DNA of 64,000 bases from Porphyra umbilicalis (taxonomy: Eukaryota; Rhodophyta; Bangiophyceae; Bangiales; Bangiaceae): positions 372,001-436,000 of the forward strand of contig KV918768.1 of the NCBI GenBank assembly GCA_002049455.2, in the 5' to 3' direction. A program made the translations under genes and the position numbers. Under the pieces are notes generated by a model, which worked only from the letters and a program-made list of their open reading frames with translations, was not told the origin of the DNA and did not search any database. Positions 42,533 to 52,530 of the stretch are shown here, one piece after another; the stretch's first letter is position 1; every line of letters begins with the position of its first letter.

Positions 42533-44407
42533 TCAGCATCCAAGTCCTTGTCCATCAGGGGAACCGTCATTGCCCACGCCGCCGCTGATCCCTTCGTCGG
42601 CGCTGCCTCTCGCCAGGGCGCCTGCCACCAGCGCGGCGGCCGCGTCAGCGGCCGCCTCGACAGAAGTGGTCGGCTCGACCTGGGAGCCAACAGGAGTCGG
42701 TGGTGGCACTTGGTGGTGGTCGTCCCCCATGTCGTAGATCTCATCATCACTCTCGTTGTCGTAGGGAGAAGAACGCACCTGCTGAGAACGACGCGGCCGG
42801 CTGGACGTCGGTGGAGGAGGGGAGGCAGGCAAAGACGAAGTGGAAGTGGAAGAGGAGGAAGTCACATCAGCAAAGCGTACCGTCCGCGTCCGCTTGCTCA
42901 ATTGGCCGCGACCAGGGGCAGCACAGCGACCGCGTCCGCGGCCACGAACGGAAGCCCGACCACGGCCGCCACCACCGCGTGAGTTAGTAGCGTGCAAGTC
43001 CTCCTCCTCGTTGCCATTTAGATCACCTTGGAGCTCAGAACGTCCACGGCGGCGCCCGACGCCGCGGCTTGAACCAGCACGGCCACGATGTGGCGGCCCC
43101 TCAGAGGACACCTCGAAGTCCCCGCCGTCTTGTGGGCGGCGCTCGTCCTTGTCCTTGTCCTCGGCCTGCTGGAGTCGCCGGCGCATCTCCAGCGCCCACC
43201 ATCTGCGGCCGCACTCCGAGTTGACTGCCGTCGGAGTTGACCAAAACGCCAAAGCAGTGCGCTGCGCCGCCGAGTCGGCGAGCGACTCCAGGGCGGCCGT
43301 GCTGGCGGCCGCCTCGCTCATGAGATGAACCTCAGCTCTTGTTGCGGCCTTGGCGGCTTTACAGCCTATAGGCCGCTCTTGGAAAACGCTCTTCTTGCCA
43401 CGGGAAAAGGTGGAAGACAGCGGGGCGCTCCCGTCGCCATCGTCGTTGCCGTCGGTGGCAAGGTGAGCGTCCTCACCGTCGTCGTTGTTGCCAAGAGATA
43501 GTGGATCTAAGTCAGCAGCCTCGGCCTGTGAAGCGCCCGGCGCTGTCGGGCTGCGGTGCGCCGCCGTACCTGCCAGAGCCACGACCGTCGCCCCACCACC
43601 AAAGCGGTCAATCTCCTTCAGGATGCGCCAGTTGCTCAGTGGAGGGCACGGAAGCTTGTCAGACACAGAGGGGTTGAGCCCATCATAAGGGTTGAGGCCA
43701 TTGTACTTGGCCTTGGCCGCGCCAATGAGCTGCTCCGGCGTTGGATGCCCCGTCATCTTGAGCCTTAGTACCGCCAAGTAGCACGCCTTGAAGCGATTGA
43801 CGCCGGGGAAGATGCCGTACCTCAGCTCCTTCATGATGGCCGGTGTTGAGCGTGCGCGCCGCCGCTGGACTTGGTTCATGTCGTCTGGAAGACGGCGGCG
43901 GAAGCGGTCCGACACGTCCTTGTCAAAAGTCTCCAGGGTCTGGTCCACACCCACCTCCGAGTTCAACGTCGCCTCCTTGTAGACGCAGGCGAGCACGTTA
44001 CGCTCGGCCTCGATCCATGAAACACCGCGCGTGCCGCGGCCGCAGCCGCCGGCATTGGCACGGGGGTTAGCCTGCTGCTGTCGCTCCTCCAAGAGGCCGC
44101 GAGATGCGGCGGCCTCGGCACGGAGCCTTGTCACTTCGGCACGCAGCCGCTCCTCCTCAGTCTCGATCAATGACCCCTCCGGTCGCCGGGCAGCATGCCC
44201 GGCAAGCTCGCCGTCGCCCTCCGTCGTTGTCTGCTCGTCTCGCCCCGGTCGTGTTGAAAATCCAGCCGCCGACCTTGGTGACGCGGGCCGTGCGGGTGCC
44301 GCCACAACCGGTGCGATCTTGTCCGTCGGCGTCGGTTCTGCAACAGTATCCAGCGGTCCATCGTTGCAGGTGAAGTCGGCCGTGTGCTGGCCGTCCGCGT
44401 CGGCCAT
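42533..44407 (-). CDS. Myb/SANT-like protein resembling NAM-associated / Harbinger partner
   Basis: A 624-aa frame from the Met at 44407 (MADADGQHTADF); the frame stays open to 44764, and an intron could join it to the Cys-rich frame upstream. After an acidic start and a coiled-coil-like EEERLRAEVTRLRAEAAA, residues ~155-285 carry a trihelix-type pattern: SWIEAERNVLACVYKEATLNS, GVDQTLETFDKDVSDRF, RTxxAI-type helix STPAIMKELRYGIFPGV, FKACYLA, and finally CPPLSNWRILKEIDRF, matching the ending F.xCWxxLK of plant NAM-associated and Harbinger ORF1 proteins. The rest is Ala/Asp-rich with RGRGRG patches, probably nucleic-acid binding. It could be the DNA-binding partner of a Harbinger transposase or a derived host gene. 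The family match is by pattern only. Confidence 0.55.
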   Translation of the reverse strand: MADADGQHTADFTCNDGPLDTVAEPTPTDKIAPVVAAPARPASPRSAAGFSTRPGRDEQTTTEGDGELAGHAARRPEGSLIETEEERLRAEVTRLRAEAAASRGLLEERQQQANPRANAGGCGRGTRGVSWIEAERNVLACVYKEATLNSEVGVDQTLETFDKDVSDRFRRRLPDDMNQVQRRRARSTPAIMKELRYGIFPGVNRFKACYLAVLRLKMTGHPTPEQLIGAAKAKYNGLNPYDGLNPSVSDKLPCPPLSNWRILKEIDRFGGGATVVALAGTAAHRSPTAPGASQAEAADLDPLSLGNNDDGEDAHLATDGNDDGDGSAPLSSTFSRGKKSVFQERPIGCKAAKAATRAEVHLMSEAAASTAALESLADSAAQRTALAFWSTPTAVNSECGRRWWALEMRRRLQQAEDKDKDERRPQDGGDFEVSSEGPPHRGRAGSSRGVGRRRGRSELQGDLNGNEEEDLHATNSRGGGGRGRASVRGRGRGRCAAPGRGQLSKRTRTVRFADVTSSSSTSTSSLPASPPPPTSSRPRRSQQVRSSPYDNESDDEIYDMGDDHHQVPPPTPVGSQVEPTTSVEAAADAAAALVAGALARGSADEGISGGVGNDGSPDGQGLGC

Positions 44408-44537
44408 GTGTTGGCCAGACGTTGAAGAGGAAGAAGTAGATTGCAATCGCCCTTGTTCTCGAGATTGGTTGCAGACGTCGACACGGGCAGCGCGGCCACA
44501 GTCACAGCGGCCGTCGCGAAAAAGTCGGCCAAGGCCG

Positions 44538-45428
44538 CTACTTGTCCCGAGGGAGAGGCAGTCGGCCCAACGCCTTAGGCTCCCACCAGACCGGCGGCTG
44601 GGGCAGATTGAGGTTGACCCAGAACTCCTCACGCCGGCCCTCGGCGTTAGGCAGCGTGAGACGGCGCTCCCAGCGCGGTGGCTTGGCTCGTGCGGCCTCC
44701 ACCTCGGCCTCGCGCTGCTGGGCCAGTCGGTGCTGGTAGCCTTCCCAGTTGACGGTCTGCTCACGGCCCTTCTCGTCAGGGGGAATCCTGATCTCCTCCG
44801 GGGACGCCCAGGGGCAGGGGCACCACGGCGGGCACGTCACGTGCTCGCTGCCAACAGAAGCAGCGCACCGACACACAAAGCAAAAGCGGCGATGCGCACG
44901 CCGCTCCTCCGTGCGGCTATAAAACCCACGGTTCCCCTGCGGGATCCACGTCCACCCCCAGCCCGGTTGCGCGGCGGGCCGGACAGCCCACGGGCACGGG
45001 CAGGTGCTAGGGCACATTGCAACGTTGGCACTCACCCGCTGCGACCGCTTACAAAGGGTGCAGATGCTCCGTAGCCCCCGCTGCAGCTGCGACTTGGAGA
45101 TGGTGGGGGCCCGGGGCCCATACCGCGCGCGGGGAGTGTACGCCGGGGAGTCGCCTCGGGTGCGACTGCGAGTCGTCTGCATCTCGGCCACCCCAGGTCC
45201 AGTGTCAGACACCTCCGGCATCACCGCGGTAGCAGCAGGTCCCGCCGCACGACTCGGTGGTGAAGAAGCATCGTCGCCGCCAGTGTCGGAGCAGGTCGGC
45301 ATAGGGGATGTGGGGTGTGGGCACGTCGCCCCTGCTGTGTCACGAGGGGCTGGCGCCGACGCCTCCGGGGCTACGCGTGGCGGCGTCGGGGGCGGCGTCA
45401 TACGGAAAGGAGGGGGGGGGGTAGCCAT
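44538..45428 (-). CDS. Protein with tandem CxxC...CPxxCPCPW motifs
   Basis: A 296-aa frame from the Met at 45428 (MATPPPPFRM); an upstream in-frame Met lies at 45503. Residues 1-110 are Pro/Ala/Thr-rich. Two copies of a cysteine motif follow: CTLCKRSQRVSANVAMCPST-CPCPWA and CFVCRCAASVGSEHVTCPPW-CPCPWA. Each is C-x2-C, about 12 residues, C-P-x2-C-P-C-P-W-A, separated by an aromatic/charged linker with GNRGFYSRTEE. Two zinc sites are likely. The C-terminus is charged and Trp-rich (RREEFWVNLNLP). The family is unknown. The frame ends 131 bp before the start of the downstream SANT-like gene on the same strand, so the two may be one spliced gene or one transposon's cargo. Confidence 0.5.
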   Translation of the reverse strand: MATPPPPFRMTPPPTPPRVAPEASAPAPRDTAGATCPHPTSPMPTCSDTGGDDASSPPSRAAGPAATAVMPEVSDTGPGVAEMQTTRSRTRGDSPAYTPRARYGPRAPTISKSQLQRGLRSICTLCKRSQRVSANVAMCPSTCPCPWAVRPAAQPGWGWTWIPQGNRGFYSRTEERRAHRRFCFVCRCAASVGSEHVTCPPWCPCPWASPEEIRIPPDEKGREQTVNWEGYQHRLAQQREAEVEAARAKPPRWERRLTLPNAEGRREEFWVNLNLPQPPVWWEPKALGRLPLPRDK

Positions 45429-47559
45429 GTGGCCGGCTCGGGTTGAGTTCGGAAAGAGCCGTAGGGAGTTGGTGGCTCCGCCGTTCCGCAAAACCACAGC
45501 CACAGCGACAGGTACGTGGCTAGGTCGCTACCGCTCGCAGTGTAGACACGATGGGTGGTGAGGCCGGTGACGGCCTGGAAGTGACCGCGGTCAAAAAAAA
45601 CGGCCGTCGCTCGCAAGCGGCCGACACAGAGGTAATGGCAGCGCAGCAGCTTGGCGGAGGTACATGAAAGCGCAAGGCCGCGTCCAGGCCTTCACAAGCG
45701 TCAGGGCGCTGACGGCCCGCTGAAAGAGGCAGGGCGCTGACGACCCCCTGCAAGTGGTGGCACACGGCAGGGCGCTGACGGCGCCCTGCGACCGGCCGGG
45801 CGCAGACGGCGCCCTGCGACCGGCCGGGCGCAGATGGCGCCCTGCACGAGGCTTGCGACCCTTAGGCCAGAGCGCGACAGAGAGGGGTTGGGCCCCAACT
45901 CGGGCCCGGTGAAGGAGGGTGTGGCTCACTGAGGGCCCAGGGCAGAGGGGGTGTGAGTCAGAGGCCCGAAACGAGGCGTGCAGGCACAATGAGACTGGGC
46001 CAGACGAGGCTGGGAAATCTCGTTCCAGGCCCGGGAACAAGCGGCACGCCGTCTAGAGGCCTCTCAGAGGGTGCTGTCCGATCTCACGAGAGAGGGTGCT
46101 CGCCTCGTGTGCCTCAGATTTTGTGTCACGCAATCCGGATTGCATGTTCTGCCTCAGTTTACACTGCGATCGTCTGAGCCCCTTTCAGGAAGGATCGGAA
46201 GCCCCGCCCGACAGCTTGGCTGTCGAGCTCGAGCCAGCCTGTCTAGGTGTGTGATCTTTAAATTGTCCACGAGCAGCGCAGATGGCCACCCTGACAGGGA
46301 TGCGTAATGGGCCCGAGAGACAGTGGTGAATCACGTGAAGGCATATGATGTTGGCATTCCTTGCTGTGCTTGCAGCGCCTCCGTAGACAGTGGCTCCACG
46401 CGGAAAACAGAGATCACTTTACGTGGGCCGACCGAGCAGGGGCAGCCACACGTGTAAAGCGTCTTTCAACTGTGCGGAGATATCTGTGTGCAGGTCGTGG
46501 CCTGCCGCCATGCGGCGCCTCGCCAATCCCGTCGGGCCCGCTGTGTCAGTGAAAATCAGAGTGGCACAGGAGCCTATGGCCTCACCAAGAGCCCATCCGG
46601 TGCCACCAAAAAAGGCCGTGGCCACGCCTCACGCTTCCCTCAACGCACGGGTCGAAATCGGACGCAGAGGCGCCCAAACGCCCAGCTGTCGACGCACTCG
46701 TTTATCCCTGCGGCCAATCAGAACCGCCGCTGACAGCCATGTACGTACGGACCGCCAACCATACCGGGCCACCCGCAGCCACGCGGCCGGGCAACCTGCT
46801 GCCACACGCGTACGTGTCTCCATCGCTCATGATCCCGAGGCTGGGCATCCAGATCCCGCGACGCGCCATTTTGCGTGGCATGATTAATCGGCGTTTTTAT
46901 TGGACAGCTGTGCCCGATGTTGGAAGGTGAGATCAACGAAACGGAAGGAGTGCGAAACGGTGGCACTGATTCCTCCCGCTGAAAACCCTGAAAATTCTCA
47001 ATGCGATGATGCACCAGGCGAGAGACACGCTCGTGCGGGTGGGTGCCTCCCAAGCCACGCGTCTGACTCAGTCTCCGCCATATCTCGAGCACTAGTCCTG
47101 CGCCAAGGAGCAACTGTCTCCCTGGGAGCCGATGAGCAAAAAGAGCCTGCCATCAAGCCACTGCAAAAAAAAGAGATGGCGCTCTCGGGCCAAGTGGAGG
47201 TCTCGCATGCTCCTCGCGACAATGTCCCGACCTGACGCCTCCATTGCATGTGAAGAAGATGCCACGCGCGCGCGACTGTTTTTGAGGCAAAGCCACAACA
47301 CATGGAAAACGAACGCATTATGCCCACGCCCTCATGACAGAGAGAACTATCATGTGACGGCGCCAGCATCACCGCGGCCGCCACGTACGAGCGGCCGGGC
47401 CAACCTCTTCAGGGCGGCCGCGTCGTACAGGCGGCCGCCCAACACTCCCCATTGCGGCCAAGTCATACAAACGGTGCCGCGCTACCCTCCCCGCTGCTCA
47501 CCAAGTTCATAGACGGACCCCTCAAAGTCACCCCGAGTCACTCTTTCGTCACATGCTCC
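45429..47559. other. Intergenic with tandem repeats
   Basis: No gene recognised. Rich in GGCCGC words (46780-46800 and 47375-47450) like the flanking genes. Holds a 28-bp tandem repeat and related AGGGCGCTGACGG words between 45700 and 45850. Confidence 0.4.
45780..45845 (+). repeat. 28-bp tandem repeat, about 2.4 copies
   Basis: Unit GGCGCCCTGCGACCGGCCGG plus CGCAGAC (or CGCAGAT), at 45780-45807, 45808-45835 and a partial third. Related CAGGGCGCTGACGG words extend the array leftward to about 45700. Confidence 0.85.
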
Positions 47560-48792
47560 CTAGGAATTCGCCCACTCAGAATCGTCGTGCTCAGCATACC
47601 CGTACCCGAGAACCCCGGCCTTGGCAGCTGCGGACGCCATCCCGGCGGTCACGCTCGAACCCGGCTCGGCCTTGGCCTTGACCTGTTCCGCCTTGGTCTT
47701 GACCTGCTTGGCCAGCGGATTGGCCAAAATCACTTTGACGATGACGACGTCGTCAGCGTCGTCGTCTTCAACATGGGCCACCAAGGCCTTGGCCTTCCCC
47801 TTCCCCTTGCGTGACGCGCGCTCGGAGGCCGGACCGGCCTTGCCCGTTGCCATCCCCGCCACCCCCACAGAGGCCGCCACAGAGGCCGCCGCGGCCTCTC
47901 CCTTGACCAAGTCCGGCGCTCGGGTCGACGACGCGCCGGCCTTAGAATGACCCTTCCCCTGCACGGTGACATTCCCCTGCACGGTGGCATTCGAGCGGAT
48001 CGCGCGGATGGCCGCCGACGCGGCAGCCATAGCCGCGTCGGCCGCCAACACCTCCTCCTTACCCACGCCGGTGTAGCCTTCGCGGATGGCCGTGCAATTC
48101 ACGTAGGCCATGCCATGTGGCCCCGCGTCGTCAACCGCCTTCTGGGCCTCGACGCACTTGCGCCTCTCGGCCCAGTAGAGCTTGATGGCCGCCCACTGGC
48201 GCATCTTGGCCGCAAACAAGCGCTCGGCCAAAAGGAAGGCGACGGCGCGCTGCTCAATAGTAGCGCCACGCAGCGCCGCCCGCTGCTGCCTTGTCGTCCA
48301 CTGCAGGCCCAGAGTCTCAACGGCCGCGAGAGCACGCTTAAAATCACCGGCCAGGAACTTGTAGGTGGCCGTGAGCTGCTCCACAGTGGGAGTGGCCGAC
48401 AGCAGCGCCGCATCCTTGGCCGACTGAACGGCCACGTCTCTCTCAGAGCCAACGTTCGAAACACCGTCAATGTGCATCGCGGCAGTGTTGGCGTGCCCTT
48501 GGTCCTTCATCTCTCGGCGCTTGGCGACCTTGACGACCTGGCCAGCTGTGGCCGGATGCTCTTCGGCCTTGCGCTTGCAGCGGCAGGCACCGGCCTCGTC
48601 CGAGGCCGCACCTCCCGCCTTGACCGTCTTGTACATCACCGGGGTATCGACCGCGCCCGTCCCGGCGTTACTGGTGCCACCGGCCTTGTCAAAGGCCGCC
48701 AACGACTCAAAGTCCTTGTGGATGACAGTGATGATCTTCTTGGCCGCGTTCTGGCCACTCATGGTAGCCTCGGCCATGTCTTGCTCGTACAT
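47560..48792 (-). CDS. Orphan Ala/Lys-rich protein, possibly mobile-element cargo
   Basis: A 410-aa protein if started at the Met in MYEQDMAEATMSG (48792); the frame is open up to 49092, and LCAQAVASGLFTATLATLW upstream also looks coding, so an upstream exon or start is possible. Residues ~15-30 (AAKKIITVIHKDFESLAAF) and ~135-230 (VEQLTATYKFLAGDFKRALAAVE, then IEQRAVAFLLAERLF and MRQWAAIKLYWAERRK) are helical and look folded. The C-terminus is an Ala/Lys-rich tail with basic RASRKGKGKAK and acidic HVEDDDADD patches, as in many nuclear proteins. No family is recognised. It shares strand and GGCC-rich composition with the two preceding frames. Confidence 0.5.
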   Translation of the reverse strand: MYEQDMAEATMSGQNAAKKIITVIHKDFESLAAFDKAGGTSNAGTGAVDTPVMYKTVKAGGAASDEAGACRCKRKAEEHPATAGQVVKVAKRREMKDQGHANTAAMHIDGVSNVGSERDVAVQSAKDAALLSATPTVEQLTATYKFLAGDFKRALAAVETLGLQWTTRQQRAALRGATIEQRAVAFLLAERLFAAKMRQWAAIKLYWAERRKCVEAQKAVDDAGPHGMAYVNCTAIREGYTGVGKEEVLAADAAMAAASAAIRAIRSNATVQGNVTVQGKGHSKAGASSTRAPDLVKGEAAAASVAASVGVAGMATGKAGPASERASRKGKGKAKALVAHVEDDDADDVVIVKVILANPLAKQVKTKAEQVKAKAEPGSSVTAGMASAAAKAGVLGYGYAEHDDSEWANS

Positions 48793-50568
48793 GTCGAGCG
48801 AGCGCTGCGCGCAGCACAGCTGAGCCAGGAGTCCGTGGGTGTACGACGCAGACGGCTTGGCCCAGAGAGTGGCCAACGTCGCAGTGAAGAGGCCTGAAGC
48901 GACGGCCTGCGCGCAAAGGGAGCAGCGACGGTGACAGTCGTGATGGCCTGGTCGAGTGAGGCCTCGTGCGTGCACGACGTGAGATGCACAGAGATATGTA
49001 GGGAAGTGTGTGCGTGCGTGTTGGAGGTGAGCGGTGGGCGGGTGGGTGCCGTGAAGGAAGGCGAGAGAGGCGTGGGTGGGTAGACACGGCACGGTGGTGA
49101 GCGCCGTTGTGGAAACTGGTGAGCGCGCCGGTAGGAAGGCACGGGAAACGGTCGGCTCCGCTGGCTGACCCGTTTTTGAGCGCCCCCTCCGTGGCCTGTG
49201 ACCTCCCTACCCAGAAAGCACCGTGGGCCTTCCACACGACCCGTGCGGGCTTCCAAAGTACAGCGGCTGCGCGGACGGGCCACTAGGCTCCACAGCTTTT
49301 ATGGCTGTCAGCTTTCTACGATTCTCGGAAGCTTGTTGTGATTGCGCTTTTTCCGTCGCACCCCTGCAGGCTCCACCGACACCCGGAAGGAAGTCGTGAT
49401 TGCCTGTTCCCCGCCCCCCTGCCTGCCGGCACCCTGGAGGACAGCGCCTGCGCGAATGCGAATGGACCTCTTGAGAACACTGCTTGCGCCAATGCGATAC
49501 GAGGCTCCACAGCCACGGCTCCCGCCAGGCTGCGACGATCCTTGTTCTGGATTTGCTCTAGGCCTGCAAACATGTCTAAAAAGGGAGGGTCATCTCGGAC
49601 GCACGTGCAATGTTATCAGTGGTCAGCTCTTCCGGGCATCGTGAGGTGCTGTCTGGACGTGTCAAAAACCACTGTGGGGCTGCGAAGAGGAGCTCTTCGA
49701 CTGTTTTTCTGCGGCTCGCGCCTTGATGGCTGCGCCTGCCAACAAAAAAGCTGCGCCACATCAGACTAGAGGGCGCAAAACAAGAACCACCCACCGACAG
49801 TGCTTCTACGGCTCGTACGTTGCCGCGTAGGCGGAATGGGAACGTATCAGGGCCAGCTGTCGTCCAAAGGCCCCCAAGTGTGACAGGCGGCGGATATCGC
49901 CGCGTCTCGTGCGCTTCTGTCAGCGTCTCTCGGCAACGTAGCTCGGCCGACCGCAGCCTGCTGTTGCCGGAAAAGGGTACGGAAACGAGATCTCCACGAC
50001 TCGTGCTCAGCTGGTGGATCCGTGAAGCATCGTAGCCAGGTCACCTGTCTTTTGGAAGTGTCGGCGTGAGTTTCTGACATAATCTGGCGACCTCATATTG
50101 CGTCTGCTGCCTGTCTGCTGCCTGTGAGACACGTGGTGACCTGAAACGACGTCTCAAATGGCGGGACGATCGGTTCATAGCAGACGATTTCTGGGCAAGT
50201 GGCCCTCTGCTCGGAGACGCTTGCCTCGAATTCAACTCTGATCGCCAGCATATTCCATGCCAATCGCACTACTCACACCTGGCACCTCGAGCGTCCCACA
50301 GAAGGCATCTGAGCCTGCCTCTTGTGGAACCGCAGAGCCAACAGTGAGGGTTCGGATTTCCACAAATGTTCATCTTGATTTCAAGATGTAGCCCCCTGTT
50401 ATTCAATAAATACACCTCACCTGCGCACCTGTGTTGACATCAGGGTCGGACGAGGTTCGACACCCAATCATTTCTCTGCACGTTCGTGTACGTGGCGCTC
50501 TTAAATCTGATGGGATGTGGACTCGATACGGATTGTTGGGTGTGCTCTTAGATCTGCTGTGCATGCAT
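48793..50568. other. Upstream part of the orphan frame, then intergenic
   Basis: The minus-strand frame of the orphan gene remains open to 49092. Beyond that nothing is recognised. Short words such as CTCGGAAGCTTGTTGTGATTG recur weakly near 49320-49400. Confidence 0.35.
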
Positions 50569-50776
50569 GCGCGGCGCGGCCGCGTATGCTCCACCTCCCA
50601 TTGCTGGGTTCTCGCCAGCAAGGTACCTCAACAGTCCATCCGCCGCGCTATTGATAGGTAGGCGTACACGCCCAAAGTATCATAAAAGTAAGAGCCCGCG
50701 CCAGAGCGTTCGACTCTGTCCCCCACCTCTCCTCAGTTCGTCCCTCCTCCGCCGCACGCACATCCACCGACTTCAC
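50569..50776 (+). pseudogene. Duplicated germin-like promoter, upstream part
   Basis: Aligns on the plus strand with the upstream region of the germin-like cupin at 38142-37945 (minus strand). Shared strings include CTCCCATTGCTGGGTTCTCG, then CCAGCAAGGT and CTCCTCCGCCGCA. The match runs up to the CAC where the transposon sits. It has no coding content and is diverged by scattered substitutions and small indels, so the duplication is not new. Confidence 0.8.
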
Positions 50777-52174
50777 CCCTACGGGAAACTTTGGCTGGAT
50801 ATCCAGCTTTTTTGGCCCCGGGATCCAGGAAAAAGCCGGATCCGGTGGCCTTGATGTCCATTTCGGTAGGAAACAGAGGCCGTTCGACTGATCCGGCGGC
50901 TCGCTGGAGCGGGCCAAACAGCAAGCATCAGTTCAAGCCACCTGAGCGAGCCCCCACAATTGCAGCTGGTCAGAAAATCCAGGATCTCGGGCAGTCTGTC
51001 GCCCGACACACTCTGCACGTGAGGCGATCTTCCGCGCCGCAGTGTGTGGCCGTCGCTTCCCCCCCCAGACGCCCATTCCTGGGGTGTGCCGTCCGCCCCC
51101 CCGCCGTTTAACCAGATCGGCTGCTTCGGCGCCGATGCAACGGCGCTCCCGCCAGCACCACCGTACCGCTCAGTTCTCGACCGGATCTTGGTCGTCCCCT
51201 CCCCCCCCCTGCACACCTTTGCCCCCGTCCTTGCCGTTGTCCCAGGCACGTATCCCCCCCCCCTTGCTTCCTTGGAGCGTGCCCTATGTGAAGGTATGTG
51301 GACGCATGTGAGACGTCTTGCTGTGATTTTTTTTACGCCAACCTTTGAGCTGGATATTATGGGAGAGACGGGAGGGGGGGACGGGAGAGAGGCGCAGGAG
51401 GAGTCCGAGGGAGGTGGAAGCGGACAGGGGATGGAGACAGGGGATGGGGGCATCTGTCGCTGCGCCGCGTCTACACCATCGGCGTACAGCCGGACGCCGC
51501 CCCCGTGACCTCTCCCGTCGGATTGGCCCATTTGGACGCCGCCGTCACGACCGCCCGCTTCACCGACCACCCAGACCCCTCTCCGTTGGAGGGGTGAGTA
51601 AGTGGGGAGTGTCCGACTGCCGGGTCGTTCTGTCTAAACTGGCCATGGACCTGTACACGCCGCTCTGCACTTCGCTCTGTTTCGACACCTTATTCTCTGC
51701 TATGGTGTTTACCGTATGTTCCTGTTCTGTTTCTGTCTACATCTGTCTGCTCTTCTTGTGCCTCGCCTTTTCTTTGCAGGGGGGGCAAGCGGGCGGGGGC
51801 TCGGGGCCTTCGTGCCACTCTCTTCACCGGCTACCGGCTCATGTTAATTTCCACTTGCTTGATTGCACTTGACTGTTGGCTCACATGTCAGCACTAATAA
51901 ATACCATTCAAATCAAGTGCTATTAGTAATAGTGTCAGAGGACTCAGAGGACCAATCAGGTGTGGGCTTACATCGAAGTGAGGAGCGTTGTGAGCCAACC
52001 AAAGTGCAAACTGATCCGGCTTTTTTCCTGGATCCCTGACGACGGGAAGGCCCCCGCCGCGACCGGAATACGGCGGGTCGACTTGGAGCCTACAGACGCA
52101 AATATTTCTCCTGTGAGTGTCAGATTGGCGCTTTTCAAAGTGGCTGGATATCCAGGAAACTTTTCCCGTAGGGC
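50777..52174. mobile_element. 1.4-kb non-autonomous DNA transposon, 31-bp TIRs, CAC target duplication
   Basis: The ends are inverted repeats of 31 bp matching at 27 positions: CCCTACGGGAAA then CTGGATATCCAGC on the left (50777-50807), and the reverse complement at 52144-52174. A second inverted block, GGGATCCAGGAAAAAGCC and onward, lies inside at 50820-50842 and 52013-52036. CAC flanks both sides (50774-50776 and 52175-52177). The uninterrupted germin-like promoter at 37.9 kb aligns across the junction with the CAC counted once, which confirms the borders. The interior has no recognisable transposase, so it would need one supplied from elsewhere. A 3-bp duplication is shared by PIF/Harbinger and CACTA elements; the terminal sequence is not a standard CACTA end. 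Confidence 0.85.
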
Positions 52175-52177
52175 ACG

Positions 52178-52352
52178 GGCACACCTCTTTCCTTCTCCTC
52201 CTTCCCCTTTCCCGCCACGCCCCTGCTTTTCTCTCCCCCGTCCCTCCTCTCCGTCCCCTCCCCCCTGCTTACGCTCTTCCTTCCCTCTCTCCACGCTTCC
52301 CATCCGCACAATGGCACGCTTGTCGGCCGCCAAGGCGGCCGCCGTCTCGGCG
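52178..52352 (+). pseudogene. Duplicated germin-like leader and first codons, truncated
   Basis: Continues the duplication after the transposon: the CT-rich leader, CATCCGCACAATGGCACGC, and codons for MARLSAAKAAAVSA, compared with MARLSATKAAAISA in the intact gene. Similarity stops at about 52352 in the middle of the signal peptide. The frame then runs on for 20 unrelated residues to a stop, so no cupin can be made. A GGGCGCTC word-repeat element lies 70 bp beyond the break. Confidence 0.85.
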
Positions 52353-52422
52353 CACCCCTCTCGTACCATGAAATACCGCTTCAAAGGGCCCCAAAAGAGG
52401 AGCTACTGTTTTTGATTTTATT

Positions 52423-52530
52423 GATGCTACGGGCGCTCACGGGGTGCTCAGAGCTCTCTTGGCGCTCTCTTGGCGCTTCTGGGCGCCTTTTGCGCCTGCG
52501 CCCCCCTAAATGGGGGTGCTCCCAACAACC
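52423..52530 (+). repeat. GGGCGCTC word-repeat element, copy 3
   Basis: Starts TTGATGCTACGGGCGCTCAC, has several GGCGCT words, then a stem GCGCCCCCC/GGGGGTGC around TAAAT, and ends CTCCCAACAACC. It shares the architecture of the copy at 28551-28660. Confidence 0.6.

Noticed and set aside
50777-52174. CACTA (En/Spm) element, because of CAC beside the terminus
   Set aside because: Comparison with the empty site shows that CAC is target duplication, not part of the terminus; the true ends are CCCTACGGG.
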